Assembly: GCA_964019415.1 (NCBI GenBank)
Contig: OZ025890.1
Span: 2,875,553 to 2,939,552, forward strand
Source of the DNA: Ianthella basta
Taxonomy: Eukaryota; Porifera; Demospongiae; Verongiida; Ianthellidae
Direction of reading: 5' to 3'
DNA length: 64,000 nt
This document shows, piece by piece, positions 33,642-46,069 of the stretch (the stretch's first letter is position 1; each line of letters begins with the position of its first letter). Under the pieces are notes generated by a model that made no database searches, was not told the origin of the DNA, and saw only the letters and a list, made by a program, of their open reading frames with translations. A program made the translations under genes and the position numbers.

Positions 33642-35592
33642 ATGAAGGCACTGATAGTTCTCATCACATCCACTCTTCAATTAGGTAGGAGGGGGACTAG
33701 GACTGATATGCTAGGGAGGAGGGAGGGAGAAAGCTGGGGACACAAGTGATTGTGGGGTACCATCCACATGACTCACAGGAGATGGAGCTGTTGGAGGAGA
33801 GTGTTTCTGACTATTGTTGTGGAAATGGGTGATGTGGGGTGGACAACATTGTCCTGTAAGTGAAGTAAGTGAAGTATCAAGTTTGCAGAGTTTCTGATGG
33901 CCATGATTGTATGGTCATGTGCACCAGATGGACCAACAACAAATTTAGTGTTATTTACACCAATAACTGTAGGTGGCAGAGAAAGAAGTGACATGCCAAT
34001 TGGACCATCACATTCCAGTAAGGATAACATGTTGTCCAATGGTATGTATTTCCATAGACATGAATACCACCGGTTATTTATGGACTTGAATGATGATAAG
34101 ACTTGTAGTAACTGAAGACCCTTCTGTGTATAACATTGAAATGCCACCTGTTGCAATATGTGCATTCGCAGTTGCCTAAATGCTTCTTGCCTCCACTCCC
34201 TGTAGGTAACCGGACAACTTATATTGGAGTTGGAGTTGGTGTGGGTGTGTTCCTCCTCCTTGTGATGGTGATTTTGGGGGGCCTAGTCATGGAAGTAGTG
34301 GTCAGTTAGTGGAGCCAACATCAGTCACCAGCCAGCAGTGAAGTGTCTTACACCAGATGGGCAGTGCAGGGAGGAAGGTGGGAGGTGCACAATGATGTGT
34401 AGTGTTTCTGACTATTGTTGAAGAAATACATGGGTAATGTGCACGTGGGTGTGGGCAGCACTGTCTTTAAAGTGAAATATTAAGTTCACTGTCTTACTGA
34501 TTGCAATGATTGCACGGCCACGTGCACTAGATGAACCAACAACAAATCCAATGATGCTTATGCCATCAACTGCAGGTAATAGAGGATCGAGGACTAACCC
34601 CAGCAACAATGGCTACCACATCAAGAAGAAGTGACACGTCAACCTCCACATCAAGTGGACCAGCAATTTCCAGTACAGAAACATGCAGTCTATGGTATGC
34701 ATTTTTATTGGTTTTGGAATAATGATACATGTAATGAAACAAAGAACATACTTAGTATACAACTGACAATCATTCTGTGTATTTACTATACTGTACTCTG
34801 CATAAATACAGATATGTATATGTATGTACAGTATGAGTGCATGCTCCTTGTACCACTGACTTCGTTTTCATTTATACTCTTGTCTCCTCAATGTTTGAAT
34901 GTCTCCACTCCCTGTAGGTATAACCAGGCAAAAGCTGCTACATACATTGGAGTGATGGTTGGTGTACATGTGGGTGTGTTCCTCCTCCTTGGTGGTCCTG
35001 GCGGGCCTAGTCATGGTAGTAGTGGTGGTGAATAGGATAGCTGTTTATCAGCAGAAGGGTGACATGAAGTCTGATGATAATTAATCCATGCTACAAGAAT
35101 ACAGTAGTAATAAAGCAAGAGACTGAGATGAGAGAGGAAGGTGTAGGCACAGTTTATGAAGATGCAGACAATGGCAAGTGTGAAGAAAATGGCTCATTAA
35201 TTAATGGCTTTGATCCTCATGAGGATAATGATAGTAAGGTACAGATCAAAACTACAGAGAATCCTGCCCCAGAGCTGTCTACTACTCCAGCCAGTGCAGC
35301 CAACATAGAGGAACTGTACGTAAGAAGGAGAGAGCAGGTGGGACTACCACAGCAGACAAAGATGATCTGTACTCTATGCCAATGAAGAAGACAGTTATGC
35401 TGACAAATGGAGAGCAGGAAGCAGTTGAGAGTGTTGGTGTGGAGAAGGGAGAAGAGAATGATGACATAGTAGGGCTCAAGTATGAGCCAATGGCTGACAG
35501 TGAGTCTGGTCAGTGGAGTGAAGGAGGGAGCTAGGTTCTGAATGTGGATATGCTTTATGCAGTCGTGCATAAGAGTCATAAGAAGAAACAGT
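33642..35592 (+). pseudogene. R5: receptor pseudogene with most of the ectodomain deleted
   Basis: Signal exon 33642-33684 (MKALIVLITSTLQL) is normal. The Ig1 exon starts at 33779 but after GAGATGGAGCTGTT the sequence jumps straight into what is intron 4 in other copies, so Ig1, Ig2 and FN3 are gone. A stalk exon (33928-34041) and a membrane exon (from 34206) follow. The latter runs after LVMEVVV into the end of an FN3 exon (about 34306-34375) and a stop. A second stalk-like and membrane-like set follows (about 34535-35040) with the frame broken just after the acceptor. The tail is open at 35074-35385 and loses the YAVV codons at EELYVRR. A deletion plus partial internal duplication explains the order. 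Confidence 0.75.
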
Positions 35593-36778
35593 GACTTCCC
35601 TTAAAACTTGTTTACATATGCTGCATAATGTATCCAGAGCATCCGTCGGTGCTTCAAATGTACGTACTAGAACTGTAAGCCATACTTGCTAATTATTTGA
35701 CTGTACAGAATATGATGCATGTACAGGAAATGATGCAGTATATGTTATACATGTATGTAAGTAGTGTGATTTGAATAATGTGTGATTTTGAGTCATACTC
35801 ATGCTTCTACACTGCCAGTCATTTTCTCAGAGATAGTCATGAATTTCCGTCATTTACAATATGTGTATTTCCCAAGGTTACTATGCAGTTTGACAGTGCA
35901 ATAGGTATTCAGTGCACCACAAGGTTGTTACACTACTGTAGAGTACACAAGTATCCACTGCACTCATAGTGTCTCATGCGCACTCCTACAAGTGAAGATA
36001 TGTTTACCACTGCAGTCCCAACCCTTGAGGCCACACCCACTTACAAGCCCTTGTTGGTGGTGATGAGGTTAGTGGCTTCACTGCAATCAACAGCACCCTA
36101 CACAGTACATTGAGGAGGAGAGCATGGCAACAACAGATGTAGGGGTGCACAGAATTGGAGAACCAGGTTCTACACGCGTATTGTGCTGTTGAAGCACCTT
36201 ATGAATGACACATACGTACAATTGAGTTAGAGCATGAGCTATCGGAGGGCACATAGTGTTGACACTAAGTACTCATACAAATGTACTGAAGCATCATTTT
36301 CTACACAGTATAAACAGTCAAATGGCCTTTGTGGTCTTAGTTCACTAAGTTCTCCAGGTTTCTGCATTTGATTGAGAGTCAGCTAACGCATTTGCATCAC
36401 ATCTGCTAACCTGCGACTGTACAAAGCTGCTAAGAAAAGTGACTGGCTCTGTCATCACCCATAGCTGTAAACTACATACACATGCAGGAGTCACACATAT
36501 TCTGTGCCATCACTTCCCCATCAACACTTCACCTGAGAAATTAACATTATCATAGTAGATGCTGTGGAAAATGTAAGAACCATGTTTAAGAAGATCTAGT
36601 GGTCTTCACCAGCTGCAGACACACATGTGCGGTTACTAAATCACAGAAGCCACATACACACATGAACAAACCCTCCCAAAGCCATTAAACTGACAGCACT
36701 ATGTGTACTTATCACCACAGAGCATAGCTGTATGAAGGAGAGGAGTGGTTCAGTGGACAAGGTGTGACAGCTCTGACA
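35593..36778. other. Spacer between R5 and R6
   Basis: No gene is seen; alignable with 17617-18555. The usual block before an R start (GTGACAGCTCTGACA) ends at the R6 ATG. Confidence 0.5.
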
Positions 36779-38934
36779 ATGAAGGTACTGGTGGTTCTAT
36801 TGGGACTCATCACAGCCATGCTTCAATCAGGTAGGAGGGGAACTAGGACTGATTGCTAGGGAGGGAGGGAGCTGGGAACACAAGTGATTGTGGGGTACCA
36901 TCCACATGACTCACAGGAGATGGAGCTGTTACAGTGAGGATCAGGGCATACAATGCCACTGGAGAACTGGACATTGAAGTAGTGAGGACTACCTATAAAG
37001 ACAGTTTCACTCTGGGAACAAGAGTTCTTCTAGCTTGTGATGTGGAACAACTACCTGTGGGCAGTGAGGTAGTCAGCTACAAGTGGGAACACAACTGCAC
37101 AGGAGGCACTCAAGGGAGGTGTGAGATACAAGAGGGAGACCCCTACTACAGAGTGGTGAATGACACCCTTTTGGTTGATGTCACTTCCTATGATCATGGA
37201 GGGAGGTACTGGTGTTCTGTGAGTTACAGCAATGTACCACTGGCAAGACGGTTTACACCTCTGATCACTGTGGCTGGTTAGTGCACACACTGTAATTGCC
37301 CATGGACACTGTCACTGTGCCACTTAATTACATCCATCTCTATAATATTATAGGTAACACTGCTCCCTTCTTATACACCCCCATCTCCCTCCTCCCTGAG
37401 AACTCCCTCATCACTGATGTACAACAGGTAACAGGGAGGAATGGTCAACAGTGGATAACATGCAGCAGTGGGAGACTGAGCATCAAGCCACAGTTTTGGA
37501 AGAAGAATATACTAACAGGAAGCAGTAACCTCATAACGCCTTCAACTAATACTCCTAACTCTGTCACAATTTGGTTAGATATTGCTATCCACCATTCAAA
37601 TGGTCTCTTCTACTGTTTCGCAAGACAAACAGAAATCTTCTCAATTTTCTTAAGAAATTCAGGTAAAGTACTGACCCATATGTCAAACTAAGAGCATACA
37701 ACACACTGATAGAATGTGTACAAACTCAGCTTATAATGAATTCACTGCTCTGTTCATTGTATAATATTCCCTCCTCCCAGTCCCTCTACCAACACCCACT
37801 GTACATGACCAGAACTCTACTATGTGGACATTTACATCACCAGATGGCAGCCAAGTGGAGAGATATATTGTACAGTTTGAGTGTAGTGTACGAAACATCA
37901 CATTTGTAGTGAAATACATGAGTGTCAGTGCTAATGGAGGAAGTGGACGAGTAGCAACAAGTCAATCCTGTTTTGTAGTAGGCCAGCTCTACAAAGTGAA
38001 GGTGTGGTCAGTTAGTGGAGCCAACATCAGTCACCAGCCAGCAGTGAAGTGTCTAACACCAGATGGGCAGTGCAGGGAGGAAGGTGGGAGGTGCACAACG
38101 ATGTGTAGTGTTTCTGACTATTGTTGCGGAAATGGGTGATGTGGGTGTGGTCAGCATTGTTATTCATGCAAAAACATGCAGGTTAACAGATTTGCAGTGA
38201 CAGATTTGTAACATATACAATGCTGATATCACTCACTAAACCATTGCCATGACTGCATCATACTGTCAGATAACAAAGTACAAAAGTACAAAGATACAAG
38301 ATTGCCTAAATCACATCAAAGACTGCATGGCCATGTGCAATAGATGAACCAACAGCAAAAACAGTAATGTTTACGTCAATAACTGTATGCAGGTAGAAGA
38401 GGAACCGGAATTCCAACTCCAACAGCAAATTTGAAGTGTCTCACATCAGATGGGCAGTGCAGGGAGGAAGGTGGGAGTGCACAGTGATGTGTAGTCATTC
38501 TTATACTAGAATGTAGCCATAACCTTGGACTCAAGCTATCTCATGTCTCCTTCTTTGCAGCTGTGGTAGACCAGTCAATCCAATTTGGCACATTCTTTGG
38601 AGTGGGTGTTGGTATAGGTGTGTTCCTCCTCATTGTGTTAGTGATCTTGGTGGGCCTAATCATTGTAGCAGTGGTGTTCATGAGGAAGGCTGCTAATAAT
38701 AAGGAGGGTGAAAATCTGTACTGCAACAATACAATTGTGACGAAGAAAGAAATGGAGAATAAAGAAGATGTTGATTTTGGGGATGGTGGTTTAGGTGATA
38801 TAAAGGACTTTGTACGTGGTGATTTTGATCCAAATAGAGATTCTGATCGTGATTCTAATAGTGAGGATCAAATACACAGAGAAACTTGCCCCAAAGGTGT
38901 CTACTACTCCATCCAGTGCAGCCAACATAGATGA
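36779..38934 (+). CDS. R6: Ig-Ig-FN3 receptor, intact ectodomain, truncated tail
   Basis: Exons 36779-36830, 36917-37276, 37354-37662, 37781-38083 and 38561-38934 give 465 aa. Residues 1-17 are the signal peptide, 18-137 Ig1, 138-240 Ig2 (longest of all copies, with a unique insert around KKNILTGSSN), and 241-341 FN3. The membrane exon has FGVGVGIGVFLLIVLVILVG and then FMRKAANNK. The stalk exon is broken (an in-frame TAG at its end, with a scrap of FN3 3' end at about 38430-38490), so direct FN3-to-membrane splicing is assumed. In the tail one base is lost near 38863-38880, giving a stop at 38934. The next frame, to 39238, still encodes DELYAVVDK, DLYSMPM, MYEPM and LYKIVD. As written the protein ends without YAVV motifs, so it could be a decoy receptor, a young pseudogene or a sequencing error. 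Confidence 0.65.
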
Positions 38935-39238
38935 ACTGTATGCTGTTGTGGACAAGAGCAAGAAGAAGGGGACCAAGAAAGAGAGAGAAGGTGGGGCTGC
39001 CGCAGCAGACAGAGGTGATCTGTACTCCATGCCAATGAAAGAGATAGTTATGCTGAGAGATGAAGGGGAAGGAGTGGTTGAGAGTATTGGTATGGAGAAG
39101 GAAGAAGCGTATGATGAAACAGTAGAATCTGATGTCATGTATGAGCCAATGACAGTCACTGTCAGTGAGACTGAGCAGGAGAGTGAAGGAGATGGCAGGG
39201 CTCTTACTGTTGACACACTCTATAAAATTGTGGATTAG

Positions 39239-40781
39239 AGTTGTAAGAAGACAGCAACAATATCATGACCAGCACTGTACACATAATGGGTTGGAGTGAG
39301 AATGCAAGGCTAAGACACAACCATAAAAAATTCAACCACAAGTTGTCATCCTTTATGGACTTGCTATTATACACTGTACCAATGATCTTAGCAGATTGTG
39401 CAGAGTGCACCCTTCTTGCCATTAATTGCAATTTGAAACTTAAGTGGCAAATTGAAATAGCATATCAAGAGTCAGTGTGGGAATGCAACACTTTTCCAAG
39501 GGCACTAGTAATCATGCAATGTATGTACATTGATTATCAGTTTCCATGGATATGAAAGTGAAGGAGGAGCACACTGAACCTGCTCAGTTTGGCTCCATAG
39601 AGGTCAATGAAATGACTTCAGATGTGATCACAGATCAAAGGCTGGAGCTCATGACATACGTACAACGCTACAGGTTATGATTCTGATAGTTGAACGCATG
39701 CATAGAGTAGCATACTGCTTCACTGTTCTCCATTAAGATTGGTTCAGCATCAGTTTGGAGGGTAAGTGGTGCTAAATCAAAGTTAATAGAGCATGGAGAA
39801 TGTTCTGAGTGCGAGTGCATGGAATGAACCATAAGGGCCTCTCTAGGCCATGGTACAGTAAGTACTGCTCATGTATAAACGCATTATTCCTATAGACTAG
39901 CACACCACACACAACACAAGAGCAATTTGTGCAGCTCCTGAGCTAATAGTCTCACCCTTCCTTCGATGGTGCTCAGCCACCAACTCACCTGTTTAAATCT
40001 GTGAGGACATGATACAACATGGATGTGCATGTGTAGCTTTACAGTACAACCTGAATACTATTAGGTACAGCTGTGTATACAGTGTTACATACTTCCTTAT
40101 TGTTATATACTGCAAGTTTCTGCCTCTCACTCCAGCTTGATTCATTTCAGCATCTGCACCTCTTTATATATGCCATCTACTGTGGTAGAAAATATTCCAC
40201 TTGCACCCGTACTATATAGTCATTATCTTCTGCAACTTACTCTGTTAGTGATTTGGAGCTGGCACACTTGAGTTCAGCGATGTGGATACAAGTGGCAAAA
40301 GCTAGTAGACATGTGTGAAAATTACACTGTGTATTAGTGGTGGTCTTGGAATGGTATTGTAATTCACCAAGGCAAGTACTCTTGAATTGCAAGCTCTTTA
40401 TATAACCCATGCAATTAATCAGCAAGGTCAAGTAGTACATTGGACTATGAAACAATGCATGTATGAGCTTCAACTGTGTTATACCTCATTTCATTCCCAA
40501 ATTAAATGTTCAACTATTGTGTACTGTGTACTGAAGTTGTGAATGCCAAAGATGGAAAGTGATGACTGAAAAGGTACACGTACCCATTGTCACAGTAAGA
40601 ATGTGCATAATAGGATCGAAAGAACTGCACTTTCAGCAACCTTCAATGAACACAGAGTAGCATATGCGGAGAGGGAATGCAGCACAATATATATGACAAT
40701 GCCAGTGATATCATCTAAATTAATTATATGTGTTCAGTGCTACACAATCCAGTGGCTCTCAACTGACAAGTGGTTGTGGCA
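39239..40781. other. Short spacer of unit 3 and upstream region of L3
   Basis: No gene is seen. Near 39550-39680 a plus-frame stretch (QFGSIEVNEM) is a diverged relative of the orphan tail-like exon of units 2 and 4. Near 39930-40030 the sequence aligns with about 24890-25030. Most of the 5-kb spacer of units 2 and 4, including D, is missing. The last ~50 bases match the L1 upstream region. Confidence 0.5.
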
Positions 40782-43700
40782 ATGGCTCTCAGTTCTTGTC
40801 TGCCAACAGTGACTACACTGATGTTGGCCTCTCTCCTGCTCATTAACCAAGGTGGTCCCTCCTCTGCTGGCAGACCTCAGCTGTTCTGGGTGGCAGCAGA
40901 CAAAACACAATGCAGCAACTACAGCAATGGCAGTGACTGCGACACACTAGCTGGATACCAACTGAGGAAGGATGTCAACTTCTCTCTCTCTGACACCACC
41001 TGGATCTTCCTACATGGTGAGCATATGTTGGGCTTTGAAGGTAGTAGCCTGACTGTTGCAGGGGCAAGAAATGTGACGTTCAAAGGAGAAGAGCAATGTG
41101 CCATGGGAGCTCAGGAATGTGTTTTACTATCAAGGTACTTTAATAGTAGACCAGAAATCATTGTACAGCAATCAAGTGCTGTCACTTTTGAGGACTTGAG
41201 ATTGCAGACTGAATATTTGATATATGTGGAACAAACGAGCAACTTTTGTCTTCACTCTGTTGACTTCCTGGATTACACAGGGCTGACGATTAGAGATCCA
41301 GTTGGAGATTACACAATAATAGAAAGTTTTTTTGGCCCAGACACAGAGTTTGATACATCAATTAAAGCCTGTCCATATGCATCCAAAGGAAGCTGTAACT
41401 TGACTTTCACAGTTAAGCAATGTCAAGTAATAGCGGACTATCACTATAATGCGGTTGATATAGCCATGGACAACCTAGCCCACTACCACTCCATCAAGAT
41501 CACCATTTCCAACAGCACTTTTACTATTAGGGAGCTATCTATGGTAGTCAAAACTTATCCAAGAGGTTCATTTACTTTGGAAGTAAACGCTGTTACTTTT
41601 ACTGAATGCAGTTTCAAACTTGTGATGCCCTTAATGGTGAGTATGACATATCCTGAGGCAGCTGATGAATGGCTGGGAGCACGTGTTCTTATAAATAACT
41701 GTGATTTCATGGTAGGAGGCAAACAGGTAGTAGCCATAGACATCCAGCTTCAGCCAAGCTGGTCACAAGATAGTGGAGTAAAGGTAGAAACACAGCACCC
41801 TCAAATTGTTGTCTCGCACTCAAATTTTCATGAAAGATATGGCACAATCACAGAACACTATCTGGACCCTGACTATTTATTCAGTGTTGCGAGCACTAAC
41901 AGTATGCATACTCTCCGTGAACCCAAACGTACTCCATTGCTGACTATTCTGCACAGCACATTCAAGAGAATCCGGCAAGGTACAGTGCTTGTGCTACAGA
42001 ATCTACAAGGATATCGGGTATTATTGGCTCAGGACAATCAGATACTATCAACAGTAGGCTTTGGTCTTCTGCTTAACAACACCCAACTGGAATTACATGG
42101 ATACAATGAAATCAGTACTAACATGACATGTGATGGAATCTATCTGTCATCTGATTCTCAGTTGTTATTGACACCACACTCATTTCTGAATGTGACCACA
42201 AACAGTGGCAACATGTTTGGAGGTGGTTTGTGTCTGGGTGAGTTATACATTGATTACAAGGGAAGAGGGATTCAGACATTGAATGAATTTGTGGACTGTT
42301 ATGTTGATAAGTTGACCTGTCCAGGATGGTGTTTCTTTCAGTTCATCAACAATAATGGGCAGTATGTGAATGCAAGTGGACTAACAACCCACAATACCAC
42401 AGTTGCATTGTCAAGCAACACAGCAACCCTCAGTGGAAACAATGTTTTCAACGGACACTTTCAAAACTGCCCACTACACACATCCACTGGCACTATACCA
42501 GCCAGTAGAGAGCTCATCCTCAGTGTCTTCCACCAGTATCCGCCCATGAATGAAGATGTAATACCCTCTTTCCCCTATGCCATCTGCCTTTGTGACGATG
42601 ATGAACCCAAGTGCATTAGGAATCACACATTGGTGATAGAGACTTACCCTGTACAGCGCTTCCCAATATTTGTGACAGTGTTAGGAGATTGGCAACATGA
42701 GATACCCGTAAAGTTAACAGTAGCACTTGCACAAACTGAAACAGAGACAAAACTAGAAACGTATATCAAAGGATGTACCAAAGTGCATACATTGGAGGGT
42801 CCAAAGATACCAGCACCAGGTACTACACATCAACTATCACTGAATGCAACACTTCTGGACAGTGAAGTCGTCCTTCAAAAGTGTATTGATGTTCGAGTCT
42901 TCAATGGTTGTTCTCCTGGATTGCAATACAATGGCGAACAATGTGAATGTAAACCATTCCTTAGACAGCACCGTTTCACCTGTACCATCAGGACAAATAC
43001 CACTACATACAAGGCAAAACAATCACATTACTGGATTGGTATTGCAGAGGACCATCTAGTATTCAGCCCCAGTTGTCCCATGTTCTTCTGTAACTTGGCC
43101 TTGCAATCTGGTATAACACTGGGCAATAACAGTGATGGTAGCTTGCAATGTAGCAATGGTCGTCAAGGCCTGCTCTGCAGTGAATGCCCATCAGGTTACA
43201 GTTCAGTGTTTGGTTCTTTCAAATGTAAAGAGTGCTCCAGTGTGTGGTTACTTCAGTTACCACTGTATGCATTAGGAGGAGTCTTCATTGTCGCTATTCT
43301 GTTCCTCTTCAACTTAACTCTCCTCCAAGGAACCATCATGGGTGTGGTGCTGTACACCAACATCATGGGACTCATGGAAGACTTCCTTCATGAACGTGCC
43401 TGGGGTCCACTGTTCTTTCTCCTGTCAGTCCTCAACCTACAGTCAGGAGCTGGAGTGTGTTTCTACAGTGGAATGGATGAGTTCTGGAAGGCTCTTCTCC
43501 AGTTTGCCTTCCCCTTCTACCTCTTCACCTTGCTCATAGTCATCATCATTGTCACTCACAAATGTGGCTACAGGATGTTCAGAAGGGCTCGCTTCATAGC
43601 CAGGAGAGCTGTACCAGTACTGGCCACCATCATGGTACTCACATACACCTCTCTTGTGAATGCTGTCATCACTCCATTGAGGTACACTACAATTTACAAT

Positions 43701-44624
43701 GCAACCACTGCACAAGGTCAAACAGTTTGGCTGTATCAACCCTCCCTGCCCTTCTTTGGTGGCCAGCACCTTGTCCTGGGCATCCTGTCCATTACAGTGA
43801 CTGTGCTCTACTTGATTCCCTTCACATTCACAATGCTCTTTGGAGATCTGATGAGAAGATACTTCCACAAGTTGTGGTTCAGTCACTTCATGGATGTCCT
43901 CCATGGAGGATTCAGATGGCCTCTTGGCTTCTGGATTGGCTTGAGGTTGTTGGTACGAGTCATCCTTGTGGTTATAAACATCTCTACCAATCCAAATACT
44001 TCTGCATTTTGCACTATGGTCACAGCTGGGACACTGTTAGTTGTACAGTTGCTGGTCAAACCATTCAGGGATCCAAACCAATTCAGAGAAGACATCCATA
44101 TAGAAGGCCCACCATCTTGTAAGAGGAAGTGTTTAACATGGATAAAGACGTTCTTGAACACTTATCATGCTCCATTATTTGAGACAATGTACCTCATCAA
44201 CATTGTACAAACAAGTGCAATGGTTGCTTTTGGTTCCCATACAGAAACTGTGGTGCTGTCTGTTGCAGGAGTGAACATCCTTATCCTCCTGGCACTTGTA
44301 CAGTTTGTAGTCATTCTTGTCTACCATGCCTACAATTTCTTCCCGGTGCCAGAGAGAGCTCGTAGCTGTGCCCAGTCATGTTGGTCAACCATGCGTGCCA
44401 TCCCCAGCATGCTAAACGACACTCAGTGCTGCCGGAGGGGGCCCAGGGAAGAGGAGGAACCCAGAAGGAGCCCCATCCCAATTCTGATTCTGCGACCACC
44501 AGAGGTTGATGAGAGTTATGAGAGTGAATCAGAGACTAGTTCTTATGATGAGAATCCTCCTCCAGAGGAGGTGGAAGTCAGAGAGAGCTCTCTACATGAA
44601 CCACTGCTGACATATTGTGATTGA
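40782..44624 (+). CDS. L3: intronless beta-helix-like ectodomain plus polytopic membrane protein
   Basis: 1280 aa from ATG 40782 (MALSSCLPTV); the in-frame ATG at 40770 is less likely. Its architecture matches L1: signal peptide, N-glycosylation-rich ectodomain with repeat units (NVTFKGEE, ITISNSTFT, VTFTECSFK, IVVSHSNFHE, TILHSTFKR), Cys knot (GLLCSECPSGYSS), about nine helices, and an acidic tail ending LLTYCD. Much of the ectodomain is nearly the same as L2, including DPVGDYTI and ACPYASK blocks. The start region and 5' flank instead match L1. This contrast points to exchange of the ectodomain between loci. Intact. Confidence 0.85.
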   Translation: MALSSCLPTVTTLMLASLLLINQGGPSSAGRPQLFWVAADKTQCSNYSNGSDCDTLAGYQLRKDVNFSLSDTTWIFLHGEHMLGFEGSSLTVAGARNVTFKGEEQCAMGAQECVLLSRYFNSRPEIIVQQSSAVTFEDLRLQTEYLIYVEQTSNFCLHSVDFLDYTGLTIRDPVGDYTIIESFFGPDTEFDTSIKACPYASKGSCNLTFTVKQCQVIADYHYNAVDIAMDNLAHYHSIKITISNSTFTIRELSMVVKTYPRGSFTLEVNAVTFTECSFKLVMPLMVSMTYPEAADEWLGARVLINNCDFMVGGKQVVAIDIQLQPSWSQDSGVKVETQHPQIVVSHSNFHERYGTITEHYLDPDYLFSVASTNSMHTLREPKRTPLLTILHSTFKRIRQGTVLVLQNLQGYRVLLAQDNQILSTVGFGLLLNNTQLELHGYNEISTNMTCDGIYLSSDSQLLLTPHSFLNVTTNSGNMFGGGLCLGELYIDYKGRGIQTLNEFVDCYVDKLTCPGWCFFQFINNNGQYVNASGLTTHNTTVALSSNTATLSGNNVFNGHFQNCPLHTSTGTIPASRELILSVFHQYPPMNEDVIPSFPYAICLCDDDEPKCIRNHTLVIETYPVQRFPIFVTVLGDWQHEIPVKLTVALAQTETETKLETYIKGCTKVHTLEGPKIPAPGTTHQLSLNATLLDSEVVLQKCIDVRVFNGCSPGLQYNGEQCECKPFLRQHRFTCTIRTNTTTYKAKQSHYWIGIAEDHLVFSPSCPMFFCNLALQSGITLGNNSDGSLQCSNGRQGLLCSECPSGYSSVFGSFKCKECSSVWLLQLPLYALGGVFIVAILFLFNLTLLQGTIMGVVLYTNIMGLMEDFLHERAWGPLFFLLSVLNLQSGAGVCFYSGMDEFWKALLQFAFPFYLFTLLIVIIIVTHKCGYRMFRRARFIARRAVPVLATIMVLTYTSLVNAVITPLRYTTIYNATTAQGQTVWLYQPSLPFFGGQHLVLGILSITVTVLYLIPFTFTMLFGDLMRRYFHKLWFSHFMDVLHGGFRWPLGFWIGLRLLVRVILVVINISTNPNTSAFCTMVTAGTLLVVQLLVKPFRDPNQFREDIHIEGPPSCKRKCLTWIKTFLNTYHAPLFETMYLINIVQTSAMVAFGSHTETVVLSVAGVNILILLALVQFVVILVYHAYNFFPVPERARSCAQSCWSTMRAIPSMLNDTQCCRRGPREEEEPRRSPIPILILRPPEVDESYESESETSSYDENPPPEEVEVRESSLHEPLLTYCD

Positions 44625-45199
44625 TTATTCCACATGCATACAAAATAGTATGTACCGCCAAATCAATAACTCATTACTGTAGCTGTCCGTGATGATCAGA
44701 ATTAACTTCACTGCGAACAACATCTTCGCATTTTGCATACACATACGTTGCATGTCATACTATCATGCCATTTTGAACTGCTTAATTCAGAACTCCATTA
44801 GATTACTTTGTAACTATTGACTGTGCAATACTCCATCCCATTTACTGTACTCCGCAAGAGAGTGAAATAAACGTCATAGGCACTGACCATACATACTTAT
44901 TATATGTAATCATACTTTATGCATATAATGGTTGCTTGCGTGCAAGGCTGTGTAGTCCTGTTACATAGGAGCTGAGCTGTAGACTCATATGAGCTATCAA
45001 GATCAATTAACACAGAGAGGGATATTATGTTAACAGCAGATCAAATGAGCAGAAATACAGTATAAGAGTGTTAGTATAGTTTATGTACACCTACTAGTGT
45101 GCAAGAGATCAAGTAACTCACTACTGCACTAGCTACAGTAGCTACTATTGTAACATACTGAGTTCAACTGGAGGATTTGGTCATCAATAGAGTGAGGGT
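44625..45199. other. 3' flank of L3
   Basis: No gene is seen; alignable with the L1 and L2 3' flanks. Confidence 0.5.
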
Positions 45200-45480
45200 G
45201 CATTCAACTTAATGGACCCAACATCAGTCGACAGTACATACTGTAAGCAGTAAAGTGTCTTACACCAGAGGGTACTGCAGGGAGGAAGTTGAAGATGGGA
45301 GGTGTGCAATGATGTGTACTGTTTTGATTGTTAATTGTTGCAGAAAGTGTGGATACAATCAGCAGTGCATTTTGAAGCATACACAAAATGCAAGTAGTGC
45401 TACCAGCAAGTACGTATCATTAAATCATGTATCATATATACATAATTATGTACGTACATATACAATTGATAGGTCATCGC

Positions 45481-45672
<192 letters not shown>

Positions 45673-46069
45673 CATGATCGTGGAACATTAAGTCAGTAAT
45701 TCAAGTTGAACATAATACATTTGCATGCATGCATTTGGCATGCCTTCTGAATGGCACAAAGTGAGATACTTAACTGTCTGGCTTCAGGAGGAAAGCAATA
45801 CCAGATGACTGCGCAGAAATTACTAAATACATATTTTTCTTGGTTTTGTGGGTCAAAATTTCAAGTACGTTTGTAGTTCCTGTGTGATTAAAGTTTGCAG
45901 CATATGCATACTGTGACAAGATTGTGAACTATCACTACTGTAGGTGGGCTGGAGGCAGGGCAAACATCCTAGTTACTCAAGAATCAGAGTAATCAGCTCC
46001 CATAGGCCACTACCAGGGTCTGAGGAGTGGTGTGAGGTAACACAACAAAGTACTTATTGTAGACGAATA

